From: Cloeon dipterum
Taxonomy: Eukaryota; Arthropoda; Insecta; Ephemeroptera; Baetidae
DNA: 64,000 bases
Assembly: GCF_949628265.1 (NCBI RefSeq)
Contig: NC_088786.1
Span: forward strand, 868,001 to 932,000
Reading direction: 5' to 3'
The notes under the pieces were generated by a model. That model made no database searches. It was not told the DNA's origin and saw only the letters and a list, made by a program, of their open reading frames with translations. The position numbers and the translations under genes were made by a program. Positions within the stretch are counted from its first letter, which is position 1. Each line of letters starts with the position of its first letter. Of the stretch, positions 31,277 through 44,116 are shown piece by piece.

Positions 31277-34200
31277 TTATTATTATTATTATTATTCTTG
31301 TTTATTCTCATCATGTCATAATACAAATACAGTACACATAATGTACATTATGTCAAAGTCAAAAATTATCGATGAGTAAAAGGCAACAATGCTAGCGGAA
31401 AACCGATTTAACAGACCGAAGTCATCGCAATGCGACCGTGGGAAAAATCACTAACACTAGAAGCGCACGTTCACAGACACTTTAAAACTCTTGCCACATG
31501 TGCTGCTTGAGGAGAGCGGGGAATTGCGCGGCGTTGCAGTCTTTGAGTGCCGGAGGCAAATCGTTCCATGGCTTGACTACCCTGAAGGAGAACGCGCGCT
31601 GGCCGAAAACACTGCGAGTCGGAGGCGGCTGGAGACGGGGGTGCTGGCCACTATCACCTCTCAATACACGACCCTCAATTATTCTCGCACGCGCGTTAAA
31701 ATCGGTCTCACCACACTCACACTTTTTGAAAAAGATTAAGTCATTGTATCTCAGCAGCATTGGGAATGGCATGATTTTTTGCTCATTGGCCGGCGGCGGA
31801 TTGCGGCCATAGATGAAATGCACCGCCCTCTTTTGCACCCTCTCCAGCCTGTTGACGTTGTCTTGTGTTGTCGGGTGCCAGGCTGGGAGGCCGAAAGTCA
31901 TTACCGGTCTCACAAGAGTCAGGTATGCCACCCTCTTAACGCGGGCCGTGCACCCTTGCAGGTTACGCGCCGCGAACCCTAGGTTTCGTGCTGCCTTCGC
32001 ACGCACGATGTCCGTGTGCTCGTGCCATCGGAGGTCGCTTGAGATGTGCACGCCGAGCATACGCTCCTTGTGCACGTACTCGAGAACCGTAGCACCGAGG
32101 GTGTACACGAACTGCAGAGGGACGCGCGCGCGGGTTATGTCCATGATTTTGCACTTTTTGGCGTTCAGAGTCATCCCGTTGTTGGAGCACCAAATGTCGA
32201 TGTTGAACAAATCTTCCTGCAGCGCGTCGGCATCTTCTTGGCATCTTATTTCTTTATAAATGGTCGCGTCATCGGCGTACTGGACAAGGGTGCTGCTTGT
32301 TACCATTTCTGGTAAATCCGCGACGAAAATGTTGAAGAGGAGCGGGCCGAGAACGCTCCCCTGAACAACTCCCGAGGCCACCTCACAAGGCTCCGAGCTC
32401 TCTCCGCCGAACTTGACAAACTGGGTTCTGCCAACGAGGAAGTTCTCGTACCACTTAAGCATTTGACCTTTTATGCCGTAGTGCTGCAGCTTAGAGAGGA
32501 GCCTCGGATGCAAGACTTTATCAAAAGCCTTGCTCCAGTCCAGGAAGACAGCGTGGATGTGAGTGCCGCTCGCTTCGTCCAGGGCAGCTGTCCAGTGGTC
32601 TATTGTCCCCGTCAGCAAAGTGGTGCAGCTTCTTTTCTCCCGAAATCCATGTTGGCATGAGGGAATTACTTTTTCTTTTTCTAAGTATTCCACCGTTCTG
32701 TCTCGCACGATTCGCTCGAGCGTTTTTCCCACAAGAGATGTAATGCTGATAGGCCTATATTAGTTCTGCATGTTGCTTTTATCTCCGTCCTTGAATATGG
32801 GGGTGACTGCTGCAGTTTTCCAGTCGGCCGGAAGTTCGGCGGACTCGAGCGATTTGTTGAAAACGTGTGCGAGAGAAGGAGCGAGCGCTGCGGCACAGTA
32901 TTTGAGCAGGGGAGCTGGCAATCCGTCTGGGCCAGCAGCTGCGCTCGCCTTAATTTGCTGCAACCGGTTATGCACCTCGGCACTTGTGCACACCAAATCG
33001 CACATTTCTTCTGTGGAATCTACGCACGGCGTGTGTCGTCTCATGAAAGGAAATATATTTACGGCTCGCGAGAAATTTCTTTGAAAAACAGCACTGAATC
33101 CAGCAGCCACCTCACGGGGCTCACTGACACTTTTTCCTTGAAGTTCGAAGGTGAGATTATTGTTAGGCACTTTTGTCTTTGAATTGATGTAGCGCCAGAA
33201 TTCATTGCTGCCGTCCGGTCCATTTCCGATCCTCCAGAGCCAGTTGTCTCTCGTCGCTCTCAGTGCTTTCTGGACTGTTCTACGTGCCGCTACAAACGTA
33301 TCTCGCGTTTCAGCCGTTTTTTCCCTCAACCATTTCCTGAAAAGCTCGTCCCGAATTTTTATTAATTTCTTCAGGCCCGTGTTCATCCACGGTAGTAGCC
33401 GCTTTTTCCTACCGCCAACTCTTCTTTTTGGGATGAATTCCTCTGCACAGTCAAAGACGATTTTTTTCCAGCTTTCCCAAGCTTCATTCATGTCTGTTTT
33501 CTGCATAACTGGCTGCAAGCGCCCCTCTAATACGTCATTTATTGCAAACCAGTCAGCACGACGGAAATCTAAAATTTCGCGCGGCGCGCTGATTGGGCGG
33601 CAAGAACTGACCGATAGGGTGACTAAGAGGGCATCGTGGTCAGAGATTCCGCACACAACATTAGCGGCCGCAACGAGCTCGGGAACGTCACTGAGGAAAA
33701 GGTCGAGGATATTTTCCGAGTTTTCTGTCGTTCTTGTTGGCGATTTAATGTGCTGCTCCAGGGCCATTGTGGTGAAAGCGCTCAAAAAATCATCTGCGGG
33801 GGCTGCGTGAGCGCGAGGTGGATCCAAAAGCCACGAAACGCTAAGATTAAAGTCGCCCATCAAGAAACACCCGTCGTAGCTATGTTGCTCAGCCGCTGCA
33901 AGCTCGAGCGATTCTAAAAGCGCCGCGTTATAAACGGTGTCCGCGTTTGGCCGCCTGTACGCAGACCCGACGAGGAAATGCAGCGAGTTTGCCTTTATTT
34001 GCGCCCACACTATCTCGGCCTGGCCCTCGAGTTGTTGCAACCTCTTTGGCTGCAAGTGTGGCCGTATTGCAAGAGCAACGCCTCCGGCAGGTCGGCGGCC
34101 CCCCAGCCTGTCCTTACGCAGGACAACGTAGTCGCGCGGCAGCACCTCGTAATTGTGAACGTCCGGCGATAGCCACGTTTCGTTAATTGCGCACACGTCG

Positions 34201-35071
34201 GCCTCGTGTGCAGTAAGCAGCGAGAGCACGTCGGCAGTCTTCTTTCTGTCTTTCAGCGATCGCGCGTTAAAACAGATGAAGGTTACGGCATTTTTGCCCA
34301 CTTGGCGCGGGAGAATTAGAGTTGATGGGGGGCTTGGGGGTGGTGGGGGCAAGCTCCAAAACGAGTCATTCATCGTAGGAATAGTGCAGCTCCAACACAC
34401 GTAGTTTCCGTTCTTGCGGTATGCGCTTATTTCTTTTGCTGGCATCCGAATCATTTTTGAGAGACACACGCCGTGGTATATTTTGCCGCAGTTGGCACAC
34501 AGAATTTTCACGGCATTTTTGGCTCCTACCTTGTCGCAGAGATGGCATGTTGTCGGCTGGCTGAGAGGCCCTGGCAATACCTGGATGTCTCCGCACAAGA
34601 GCGCGAAAATTGTCAGACTTTTGAAAAGTGCCGATGAGAGGCCCAACTTTCGGCGTGAGAAAATCTGACAACAGGCATTCCAGAGCAATAGATTAGCCCG
34701 GCGTCCTCTTACCCCGCCGCAGCTGATCAAGGACCAGCAGGACACGCTACAATTTTCGGCGACCTCAAGCGTGCTGAAGGAGGCGGAAAAAGGGTCGATC
34801 GGCGCGCCGGGCACATGCTGGCGGTCAATGCTCAGGCAGCGTGTGTAAACAGCGACGAACAAGGCGAGAATCAGCCGGCACCGCATTTCAGGTCAAAACT
34901 TCTCAGTTTCTAGTGGGTGTCAGAGGGAAATGACCCCAATCGCTTGGGGGACATTTCATGGGTCCCCTGGACCCACCAGGTAGCATGCAACAGTCAGACA
35001 AGGGACAAAAAGGTCAAAAACTGCGGAGCAGCAAATTGTTGCGTATGTAGTTACCTAGGTGGCGTCCTCGT
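31277..35071 (-). mobile_element. Full-length CR1-like non-LTR retrotransposon E, target duplication GTTATAA
   Basis: This 3.8-kb - strand element is flanked by a perfect 7-bp repeat GTTATAA (31270-31276 and 35072-35078). It has a 5' UTR of about 185 nt, one long ORF and a 3' AAT-repeat tail. The 5' UTR contains the palindromic GGGTCCCCTGGACCC. The presence of both ends plus target duplications shows full-length insertion. No separate ORF1 is present. Confidence 0.88.
31482..34886 (-). pseudogene. ORF of element E: zinc finger, endonuclease and RT with one in-frame stop
   Basis: This is a frame of 1134 codons broken only by one TAA at codon 709, inside the RT entry motif (QN stop YRPISITS). 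A hydrophobic N-terminus is followed by GDIQVLPGP (residues 99-107), a degenerate form of the 2A-like GDIELNPGP found in CR1-type elements. A PHD-like Cys/His cluster lies at 114-168. Endonuclease has FICFNARSL, INETWL, MGDFNLSV and ISDHDALL. RT has GPDGLPAP, QHGFREKRS, GVVQGSVLGP and the catalytic YADDATI, then a C-terminal domain with WHPTTQDN. A single base change would reopen the frame, so it is a recent copy. Confidence 0.92.
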
Positions 35072-35078
35072 GTTATAA

Positions 35079-36445
35079 AATTTTCCAATGGAAAATTTGT
35101 TTTTGCAAAAATGTAGGGATTTTAGTAAAGTTTGAATTTTTGCTTGGATAAATCATCAAACTTCCCTTTGGACATTTCAATTTTTGCAGGTTGCTTTTAG
35201 AAAGACAATTTTTAAAATGGATCGACTGGCAAATTGGGAAGAGGGAAAATTGTAAAAAAATTGCAAATTTCATTTGATTTCCGAGTTTTAAAGAAGAGAT
35301 CACTGCTAAGACGTGAGCAATTGTTAAAAGCAATTCTTTTGAAATAGAAAAGTTGTATAATTATGTCAGTCAATATTTTTAATTTAAGAGGCTTTTATAT
35401 CCGTAGAAAGTCCAGAATTTGAAATTCATTGAACGTCCATTCTGCGAAAGCTGCAAATGATGGAAAATTTGATTTCCCTTTAGACCCAAAAAATCTTTTA
35501 TCAAACATCTGTTAATTGTTATAAAATGAATACAGTTTATTATTAATTTGATCTTGCAGGACTATAAAAGTCTGGATAGCATCTTCCGGGCAATTTCCGA
35601 TGGAAAGCAAAATAACGTGCAAATATATAAATAAAACATCCAATCCATGGGGAGATATTCGCGAATATCCTGGGGCAGCCGCATTGGATATAGAATGGCT
35701 CAAATAATAACACCTTTTTGAATTTTTTTTCTTCTATTATTTAGCGTTAGTTTGTCTACTTGACTGGGTGCTTGGTTTAGAAGTTAACTTAATAAGATTA
35801 TTTATTCCTCTAGTGTTAACCTTAAGGTAAAATAATTCCGAGAGCATACTTAAATATTTTTTGGTTTAAGCTTTTTCTTCTATTTTATTTTTAATATCTA
35901 TAATTGGTATTTTATATCAACAAGATGACGTTTATTTTAGTCTTAGAGGGTCTTATTTAGTATTCTAGTGAACGATATTTTAACTGTTTAACTTTATTTA
36001 CAAAAGCAAGATCAAAAAATTTGACAGACCTTTTTTGAAAAGCTGAATTTCCTAAATATCGTTGAGCTATGTTCAATATAATTAAAATTGTTGAGCTAGT
36101 TGGGATGTAAGTGATGGCAGCATGGGAAACGCGCGAAATGATTTATTTTTTATAAAAAGAGGAACTGAAATTTGAATTCTATTTCACCTTTTTTATAGAA
36201 TTGAAAGTGTTTATCATATTTAGCCTCTAAATTAAAATACATATATATAATTTTGTTCAAACGCTTTCAAAACATGAGCAGGCGAATTTATTTTTGCGGT
36301 CGCAGCTTTCGCACAGGCCTATAAAATTGCCGTTAGTTGTTATTAATTGGTATTTTGCAGTTGTTCTCTTTTGTTGGGGCAAAGTAATATAATTATACAG
36401 AGACACGTAACAACAGATGCAATAGCCGTGTTTTGAGACAAACTG
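35079..36445. other. AT-rich intergenic stretch
   Basis: I see no ORF or RNA gene. The last few hundred bases before 36446 lead into the cuticle gene promoter. Confidence 0.4.
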
Positions 36446-36451
36446 TATAAG
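36446..36451 (+). promoter_or_regulatory. Candidate TATA box of the cuticle protein gene
   Basis: TATAAG sits about 207 bp upstream of the start codon in a locally GC-richer region. A transcription start about 30 bp downstream would give a 5' UTR of about 175 nt. TATA promoters are common in arthropod cuticle genes. Confidence 0.45.
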
Positions 36452-36652
36452 TTTGGCTCGCGGGCAACGAGATTGGAAAAGGCGTGTTGCGCTGAATGGG
36501 GTCGGCGCGGCGGTTTCAGTGAAAGTGCTCTCTCTCGAGAGATCTATTCTGCACTTTGCTGCGTGTGTGTGGATGTGGAGCTAAATTGGCCTGACTCGAC
36601 TCGAGCAGTCGACGTCTTGCCCGCATCGAGTCCAAGTCGCTGCAACTCCGTG

Positions 36653-39600
36653 ATGAACAAAGCCGTCTTTTTGGCCGTCCTCCTCGTCGCCGTCTACCTG
36701 ACGCACGACAATGACGCCAGGGTTGTGGTCAGTATTCTAAAACCACCGCAATTTCACATGCTAACAAAATTGACTTATTTTTTAATTTGTTTGCATTTTG
36801 CCGTAATGCGAACTGAACTAAAAAAAATATTGTTTTCAATAAAAAAACAAGACAAAGCAATTTCATTTTTTTTTAATAATTGAATCGAGACAAAGCGTGA
36901 ACCAACGCTGCTCAAAATTACTAATTGGATTCCGCGCGTTTTCTCTTTCCTTTCATATATTTATAAAAGGAAGATCTGTGTTTGATGCTCTCTAAATTAA
37001 AAATTCAAAAAAGCATAACGAGCGAAATATTTTCTCACTTTTTAACTAAAACCAGATTCACTCATTCATTTAATTTCAATTTTGATATTTTTTGCTTGTT
37101 TTGATAATGCAAATAACAGTCGCCTATAAATGAAATTATAAAATTTGGATTGTTTTCTTCTTTTTGCAGAAGAAGGACCGCGCCCGTCGCGGCGTAGTGG
37201 CCATCGGCCCTTTGGCCGTGGTGCAGAAGCGCAGAGACCGCGACGAGCAAGACCTGTCCAAGGTGCCGGGCGTGCCAGGGGTCGACTACCCTTTGTTCCG
37301 CTCCGTTCCGCCCACGCACTTTGACTGCAACGCTGTTCCCGCGCGACCCGGCATGTACGCCAACGTCGAGACCGGCTGCCAGGTTCGCTCAATCGCGTTC
37401 ATTTTAACTCTCAGCCCGCATGATTATAATTCCTGTGTAGCGAGCGATAGTCTCACAATCAGTGGCAGGGCCAGAAGTAGAGAAAGGCGAGATCTCGTTA
37501 ATTGCCAGAAAAATGAAAAGTGGCCGAGCTAGTTTGGAATGACCGCAAGCGGGCGGGCGCGCTCACTCACGTGTTTCCTATACAAGGTCGTGTCGTTGCT
37601 CAATTTTTTGTCGTCGTTCAATTCATTTTTTCCTCAGGGTACACACAAATTTTGCCGTAATTAAAATGGCGCATTTATTGTTCTGTTTACATTTAAATCA
37701 AAATAAATTCCTCGTGAGAGTATATTTTTGGTCAGAAGTATCAATTTTCGAAATTGAGACAAAACGGGTACCTGAAAAAAAGATTTGACCATCTTTAGAA
37801 TAAAATGGTCAAAAACTCACATCCCTGATGCTGCGCGTCAAACTTGAGAGATGAATTGAATTTATACTTCCCTTTGAATTTGCTCGACAGAGTGGCTGTT
37901 AAAAATTCAGCAACCTCTCACGCGAAATAACAAACGCAGCCTCTCTCGTGGGAATAACTGCAATAAAATAATTTTCTGGCCACGCAGTGAAAGTACGCAG
38001 CTGAAACCTTCACTCTCGCGTCGTGTGTCGTTGAAACAAAATAATCGTGCGAGCAGAATCGTATTGTCCTATAAAATAATATCTTTCTTTCGCTATGATT
38101 GATATGCAGCTGCATGGTTATTGTTCTTGTCCTTTCGCGCTGGGTTGACGTCGTTTTGTCTGCTTTTTCTGTGTCAGCCAGATGTCCGTTCGATCGCAGC
38201 CTCAGGGCACACCTGGATTGGCTGTCGATGTCGAGCGAGCCGATTACGAAACCGCCGGCCGTAATCGAATATACCAGAGCACTGGAATAAAATATTATTC
38301 GAAACAATTAACTAGCTCATTTAACGCCGATAAAAAACGAAATGTTCGATTTAAGCTGAAAATTGATCCAACTTAAATGTTGTAGAAAAACCGAAGATTA
38401 AAATAGAGAAGGGGTAAATTTGCTAGAAAAATTTTCGTGTATTTTTTTATTAAATATTAACTGTGCTAAATAATAGCTTCAAATATATGTTAAATCTTTT
38501 GGAAGAGAAATGAATCGCACCTGAAAAGTGAACGATTTGTTTTTGAGATTTATCCAAGAGCTAGACGAACAAAGAGTTTCATTTGCATAATGGAAATCGT
38601 GCTCATTTGAGAAAAATAGTCCCAATCCTTTTTTTAAAAAAAAATATTTGCTCGCTCACGGGATTTTCGAGGAATAAAAACCAAATAAAATGGCTCATCG
38701 CAATAGAAAGCAAAATAAATAGAAATATATCGCAGAGAGGTGATCACGGTGCTTGACTTCAACTTGTATTTCCTCTCTAGCGGCGTAGCTGCAACAATCG
38801 CAGTGGTTTTTGCGCAACCTTTATGCTTTTGCTGAAAGCGTGACCCTGCGCCGCGCGCTCGTCAAGACTAATCCCGCCGAGCGAGTGAGCTATCTAGAGA
38901 ATATATTTTCTGATAATATTACCCCACTCGCGGCTGATAATTAACTCCGACCGCATGGGTTGTTTTTCGGCCAAATAATTAACTGCGCTTGAATTAGGTT
39001 GTGAGTTAGCTGCGTTCGCGCGCGCGTTCTTGGACCAATTATGAGAATGTGCGTGGCCCTTGCTTGCCGTGTTTTAGGCGTACCACGTTTGCCATGACGG
39101 CCGCGAAGGTCACCAAGGCGCCGCTTTCCTCTGCCCCAACGGAACGATATTCAGCCAGAAGGAATTTACCTGCGACCACTGGTACAACGTTGACTGCCAA
39201 AGCTCCCCATCTTACTACAGGTGAATTATTTATTATAAATATTTTACAATCATTTTATCCGTTGAAATTTTTTCTACTATCGTTGCCCATTTTCCCACTC
39301 TTTGTCGCTTATTAAATTCCTTTCTCTATGTATTTAATTAATTTTTTTAAATCTGTCCTTTCGGCTACAAGCAACACGACGTTTACTATTGCACAAAATC
39401 TAATGATTATTTTTATTTGTTATTGTTCTGAAAAAATTTGCTATTCTTGAATATTTAAAAAAGACTGACGATCGAGTTGTACATTTTTTAAACGTTGTGA
39501 GTGATACTTTTAAATTTTCAAACCTTCCGGGTTTTTAAGCCGAAACGAAGGAATGAATTTTTTTTACTATCCGATAAAAAATTCCTCATTTCATTTTAAG

Positions 39601-40468
39601 CAGGAAATTGCAAAATAGAGGTTATGTAATGGTTTGAGAGAGTGTTCTATAACATGAACCCGCGACTTTCAAGCAAAAATTCAGATATAGGGGGAACCTA
39701 AATATTGAAAACAAACCATTTTTCAAAGCAGCATTTTGGGCACGTCTTGAAATTTGTGTAGTCTTTTGCTCTAACAATTCAAAATTACAAATGTTTTGAA
39801 AATTTGAGTTTTTCTTTTATTACTGTCAAAAATTTCAGCAAAAACTCCTTAAAATTCACTTAAAAACGGACTAAATTCAGAAAGCTGATTAAATTTCCAG
39901 TTTTTCCCCTTGGAGCAAATTTTTCTCAAATTTACTGTTTTCGCACAAAATTCGTTTGTAAAAATTTCAGCTGGCTGTTAGAGAACTTTTAAAAAAAATT
40001 CGGGGAAACTCAAAATACCCAAAATTAAGTTAATTCATTCAAGAATCATCTCAGAAAAAAATATCTTTTTAGTTTCAATAATTTCTATGATTTTCAGAGG
40101 CAAACTCAGACCCTTATGGCGTATAATACAAAGATTTTTTTTATTGAATTTTAAGGACAGATTCATTGTTTACCATATGCAAAGCGATAATTACAAATTT
40201 TTCTGACAGTGAAAACATAATTAAAATGTTAAGTTGCGCGCCGGCCGCCTTCTGTAATTTTCAGTATTTTCTATTTAATTTTGTAACTGTACACGATCCT
40301 CAGAGCCAAATTCGATGTGTGTTAAAGGATTTGCAGGGAAATTCACTATCATTCCTCTTTAACGTGTGTCTGTTTGATGTTCTCAGCCTGAACCTGGACC
40401 CCGCCAAGAACCCGTACTTCGAGAGGGCGCACAAGGAAGCCGCCGCGGCCGCGCTGGTGCATTTCTAA
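36653..40468 (+). CDS. CPAP1-type cuticular protein, one chitin-binding type 2 (CBM14) domain
   Basis: Exons 36653-36727, 37170-37382, 39078-39220 and 40387-40468 give 170 residues. The first exon is the signal peptide (KAVFLAVLLVAVYL, cleaved near DNDA), so the protein is secreted. After a basic linker (KKDRARRG) comes one CBM14 domain with six Cys: FDCNAVP, TGCQAYHVCHDG, AFLCPNG, FTCDHWYNVDC. One domain with flanking linkers defines cuticular proteins analogous to peritrophins group 1. The C-terminal tail is NPYFERAHKEAAAAALVHF. The expected role is binding chitin in the exoskeleton, produced by epidermis. The exact member of the group is not resolved. An R2 repeat ends 25 nt before exon 4. 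Confidence 0.9.
39845..40361. repeat. R2 element, partial copy in CPAP1 intron 3
   Basis: This is the inverted equivalent of the half of the R2 copy in the K2P gene: CTAAATTCAGAAAGCTG, ATTTCAGCTGGCTGTTA, GAGGCAAACTCAGACCCTTA and finally TCACTATCATTCCTCTTTA. The other terminus is missing. Confidence 0.75.
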
Positions 40469-40702
40469 GCGTCGAAGCGGCAGTAGCAGCAGGCGATGGG
40501 GGGCCCTCTGCCCCCAGGGCTGCCGCCCACGCTGGACACGTTCAAGAATGTGGCTCTGATCGCCGGACTGGACGTGTCTCTCTTCCACCTCGGCCTCGAG
40601 TTCATGCTGGCGCTCGCTCTGGGCCAGCTCTTTGTTGAGTTGTCCATTTTCGTGCACAACCACTTCATCCAAGATTGCCTTCAGCATGAGTCATTACTAT
40701 AA
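40469..40702. other. GC-rich 3' UTR of the cuticle gene with overlapping open frames
   Basis: Base composition stays gene-like after the stop at 40466-40468. The - strand is open (40349-40687) and reads a Glu/Gln/His-rich, coiled-coil-like sequence (LNKELAQSERQHELEAEVEE). The + strand has a hydrophobic frame 40496-40702 behind two stops. Neither matches a family I recognise, and no splice sites clearly serve the - strand frame. AATAAA at 40775-40780 could end the cuticle mRNA. Confidence 0.35.
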
Positions 40703-40979
40703 ACAGCGGCGGCAGCCACCATCATTCATCAAAAATTTCAAAGAATTAGTATTTATTATTTCCTCTGTCATGATCAATAAACATTTACTCTGTAAATAAA
40801 TGTTACGCGTGAATAGTATTTCTTAATGCGTTTGTGGCCCAAAGTAGAGAGAGAGGTTGTGTGTGTCATCAGCGTAATGAATTCCAACAAGCATATATGT
40901 TGACGGAAACTGCAGGGTTTTGAAGGAGTGCCTCTGGTGCGACGTAAATTTCTAAAGCAAGAACACCTCTCGGTCAATT

Positions 40980-41513
40980 TAGAGTTGGATGATAGTGATT
41001 TTTTTATTTAAAAAACAGATGAAATTACATGTTAAGTTAACCCTAACCGATCTATTTTTTCCATGCCCCTAATCTAATTTTTCAAATTTTACTGGTTACT
41101 TTTTTTAGCAAATGAAATAAATTGCTTCCAGGATGAGAAAATTTATGAAAAAATTAATAGAGAGGAGAAAAAAATAGTGCTTTTGAGTCTTGAAAGTTTT
41201 TTTTGCAGATTTTCGAAAGGGGTCTGTGTTTGGCTTCATTAAAATTCACCAGTTCATAGCAGCGATAAATGCTGCCTAAATTCAGAAAGCTGATTAAATT
41301 TCCAGTTTTTCCCCACTCAGCAAAATTTTCTCAAATTTATTATTTTCGCAAAAAATTTGACTGAAAATTTCAGCTGGCTGTTAAATCACCTTTAAAATTT
41401 GTTTGGGTAAAACCAAAATACCAAAATATAAGTTAATTTATTCTAGAATCATCTCAGAAAAAATATCTTGTTTAAGAATTTGGCGAGGAAATCCGCTATA
41501 TCATTCCTCTTTA
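40980..41513. repeat. R2 element, copy 3 (intergenic)
   Basis: It starts TAGAGTTGGATGATAGTGA and ends with ATATCATTCCTCTTTA, carrying GTTAAGTTAACCCTAACCGA and the CAGAAAGCTGATTAAATTTCC block. It is a shortened copy of about 534 bp. Confidence 0.75.
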
Positions 41514-42335
41514 ACAACCTGCTTCTATAATCCAAAAGCGCTGACCACAACCAATATAATAATAATGCACCAGAGTATTCTCAAATTGTGACAGAAAAAT
41601 CGGCAAATATGCTGATCCAAAATTCCAAAAGCTTTTTTGTAAAAAAAATTGCGAGCACATTAAAAAAATGAATTTCTTTCAGATCAGGAACAAAAAATTA
41701 TATTCAATTTCAATTTGTTTGTTAGTGTACAACAGTTAGCTAACTTTTCCACAGTAGCTTTACGCCCAGACTTTTTACTATAATCGCAGTTAGGCTGCTT
41801 TTCGACTTAAAGGGCACTTCCAATTCCACGCACAGTACACTATGCTTCCTCAAAAATGTATCCACTACATCGAAAGACTTGTTTTTATGATCTGAGAGCT
41901 GCACATAACGATATCAATTACACTAGAGCCATTTTTAGATGTGTACGTGCTTTGTAAGGGGATTTTATTTACTAATTGTAGGCTATTTAGCAGATAATAA
42001 ATTCGTGGATCAATTCCCCTTTGCCTTTAACAATGCGACAATTAAAATCGCCTGCAAAAACTACGGACTCTGGATTTGTAATAATAAAGGAAAAGGTCTC
42101 AGTGAGCTCGTCCCGAAAAATTCTATCTTTGGACATAGTTATATTGATTACTAAATTCCAGACGCAGAATGTTTAAAAATTCAAAAATAGGAAAAAATCA
42201 TCTAATTAAATTTTTTAGGTAGTGTATTCATTAAGAAAAATTCAATTTCTCCGAATTAATTAATACTATTTGTTGGTGTCTACAATGAAGCACATTTTTG
42301 TGTGAATTCAATCCTCGTCAAGGAATACGCAAATA
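41514..42335. other. Intergenic stretch downstream of GRHPR
   Basis: AT-rich; no gene seen. It must hold the 3' end of the - strand GRHPR transcript. Confidence 0.4.
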
Positions 42336-44116
42336 TTACAAAGGGGCAGGCATCTGTTTTCCGTCGAGAGCTGCCAAGATGTTGTCGACAGCAAGCATGG
42401 CCATGTCGCCTCGCGTTTTCTCCGTGGCGCTCCCCAAATGAGGAGCAAGTACTGTGTTAATTTTGATTAATGTTTTGAGCATCAATTAAATTTGCAAGAT
42501 GGGTTATTCACCGCAGTTTTTCAGTTTGGTCAAAGGATGATCGGCGGGCAACGGCTCAGGACTCATCACGTCTAGAGCGGCTCCCCAGATTTTGCCATTT
42601 TGCAGCGCACTCACCAGAGCCTCCTGGTCAATGATGTCTGCGTGGGGTTGCGATTAATCGATTATATGTGACCAAAAAGACGGATAAAATTAATTTTTGA
42701 TACCTCCTCTAGCGATGTTTACGAGGATCGCACTTTCTTTCATCTTGGCAAAGGCTTGGGCGTTGAACAGGAATTTTGATTCTGGCGTCAGTGGACAAGA
42801 GACAATTACAAAATCGCTCTGTTGAAGAAGCTCGTCAAAGGACACGAAAGTGCCTCCCAACTTGTCCCCTGCGTCAAGTTTTTTTTTCGTTTATTTTAAT
42901 AAATTGCAAGAGTTGAAAAACAAATAAAATAATAGTACCTTCTGGTTTTCTGTTGTGGCCGGTGTAGATGAATTTGCCAATTTCGAAAGGCAAGAGGCGC
43001 TTCACTATGGAGAGACCGATATTGCCGAGGCCAACAACGCCAACGGTGGAGCCTCTTATGTCCTTGCCCAGAAGCCACTGAGGACGCACAGCTTCCCACC
43101 GCCCCCTGACGCATCAAAATTAACAAATGTGGATGTACATTTTTTTACCATTTTTCGAAATGTTCAAGTTTTTAGATTTTTTAATTTCAATGAATTCTAA
43201 ATTTCGCGGGGGCCAAATTCATGGCGTCCGGTAGAGTGTGGCGCGAAAAATGGTCACGTGAAAATGCGCGAAAAGAAGCAAGTTTTCGTGTCAATGTTGT
43301 GACATAATTTGCATTACTAATTGTGTCTTTTGGATCGCAAAAACAAACTCTTGCTTGACACTCTCGTACGGGAATCCAAAGAGAGCTCATCTTGGATCTG
43401 CGCAGTGCGAACCAATTTTATCGCACATCTGGTGTAGAGAGGCCCGGATTTTCTTCAGACCATAAAATCAAAAAGTCTAATTTGCTTAGTATTTTGCGGC
43501 AATTCTTTTGCAAGATTTCTTTTTAAAAAAAATGTTTGATATGACTAATTTAAATTTCACGGCGCTACAAATTTAATAAAAGGAGATAACCTTACTCCAG
43601 AATGCTGTTTCGGCCTTCAGGAACGCGTCTGGCTATTTCGAGGAGGAGGCAGAGAGCGATTTCCGCGACAGCAGCATCGAGGACGCCGGGCGTGTTTCCG
43701 ACTTTGATTCCCCTGCTCTTGGCCTCCGCGACTTCGATGTTGTCGTAACCAACTGCCATGGTGGCCACAACTTTCAGCTTTGGACCTAAGTAAGCAACAA
43801 AATTGAATTTCCACACATCACAAAAAAAGCTAAATGTTCACGCACCAGCCAGATCCAAAACCTCTTTGTCCATGCGATGCTTGGACAGCCACAAAATTCC
43901 ATCAAGGTCTGGAGTGACTCTGCTCAGAATTTGGTCGCGTGTCGAATATGGCACCTCAGGACAGACGACCAACTCGCACCTGACAAGTAATTTAAAATCA
44001 ATATGTCTTGTTTAAATATTCAAGCGCAACACGCACCTCTGCATCAACTTTTTTATGGCAAATGCAGGTATTTCTGGATGGGTTACCAGGATTTTAAAAG
44101 GTTTAGACAGAGCCAT
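42336..44116 (-). CDS. GRHPR: Glyoxylate reductase / hydroxypyruvate reductase
   Basis: Seven exons (44037-44116, 43846-43979, 43596-43785, 42939-43105, 42704-42868, 42512-42637, 42336-42451) give 325 residues, close to 328 in human GRHPR. This D-2-hydroxyacid dehydrogenase reduces glyoxylate and hydroxypyruvate with NAD(P)H, mostly in the cytosol. The substrate-domain start is KPFKILVTHPEIP. VATMAVGYDNIE is the conserved lead into the cofactor domain. The Rossmann GVVGLGNIG is in exon 4. Catalytic residues are Arg in NIARGD (exon 5/6 junction), Glu in DVMSPEPLP (exon 6) and His in LAPHLGSAT (exon 7). All junctions are GT-AG and in phase. The family also contains other 2-hydroxyacid dehydrogenases, but the exon 3-7 motifs fit GRHPR best. 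Confidence 0.93.

Noticed and set aside
40496-40702. Stop-codon readthrough extension of the CPAP1 protein
   Set aside because: Two stops lie between the CPAP1 end and this frame, and the sequence is unlike a cuticle protein tail.
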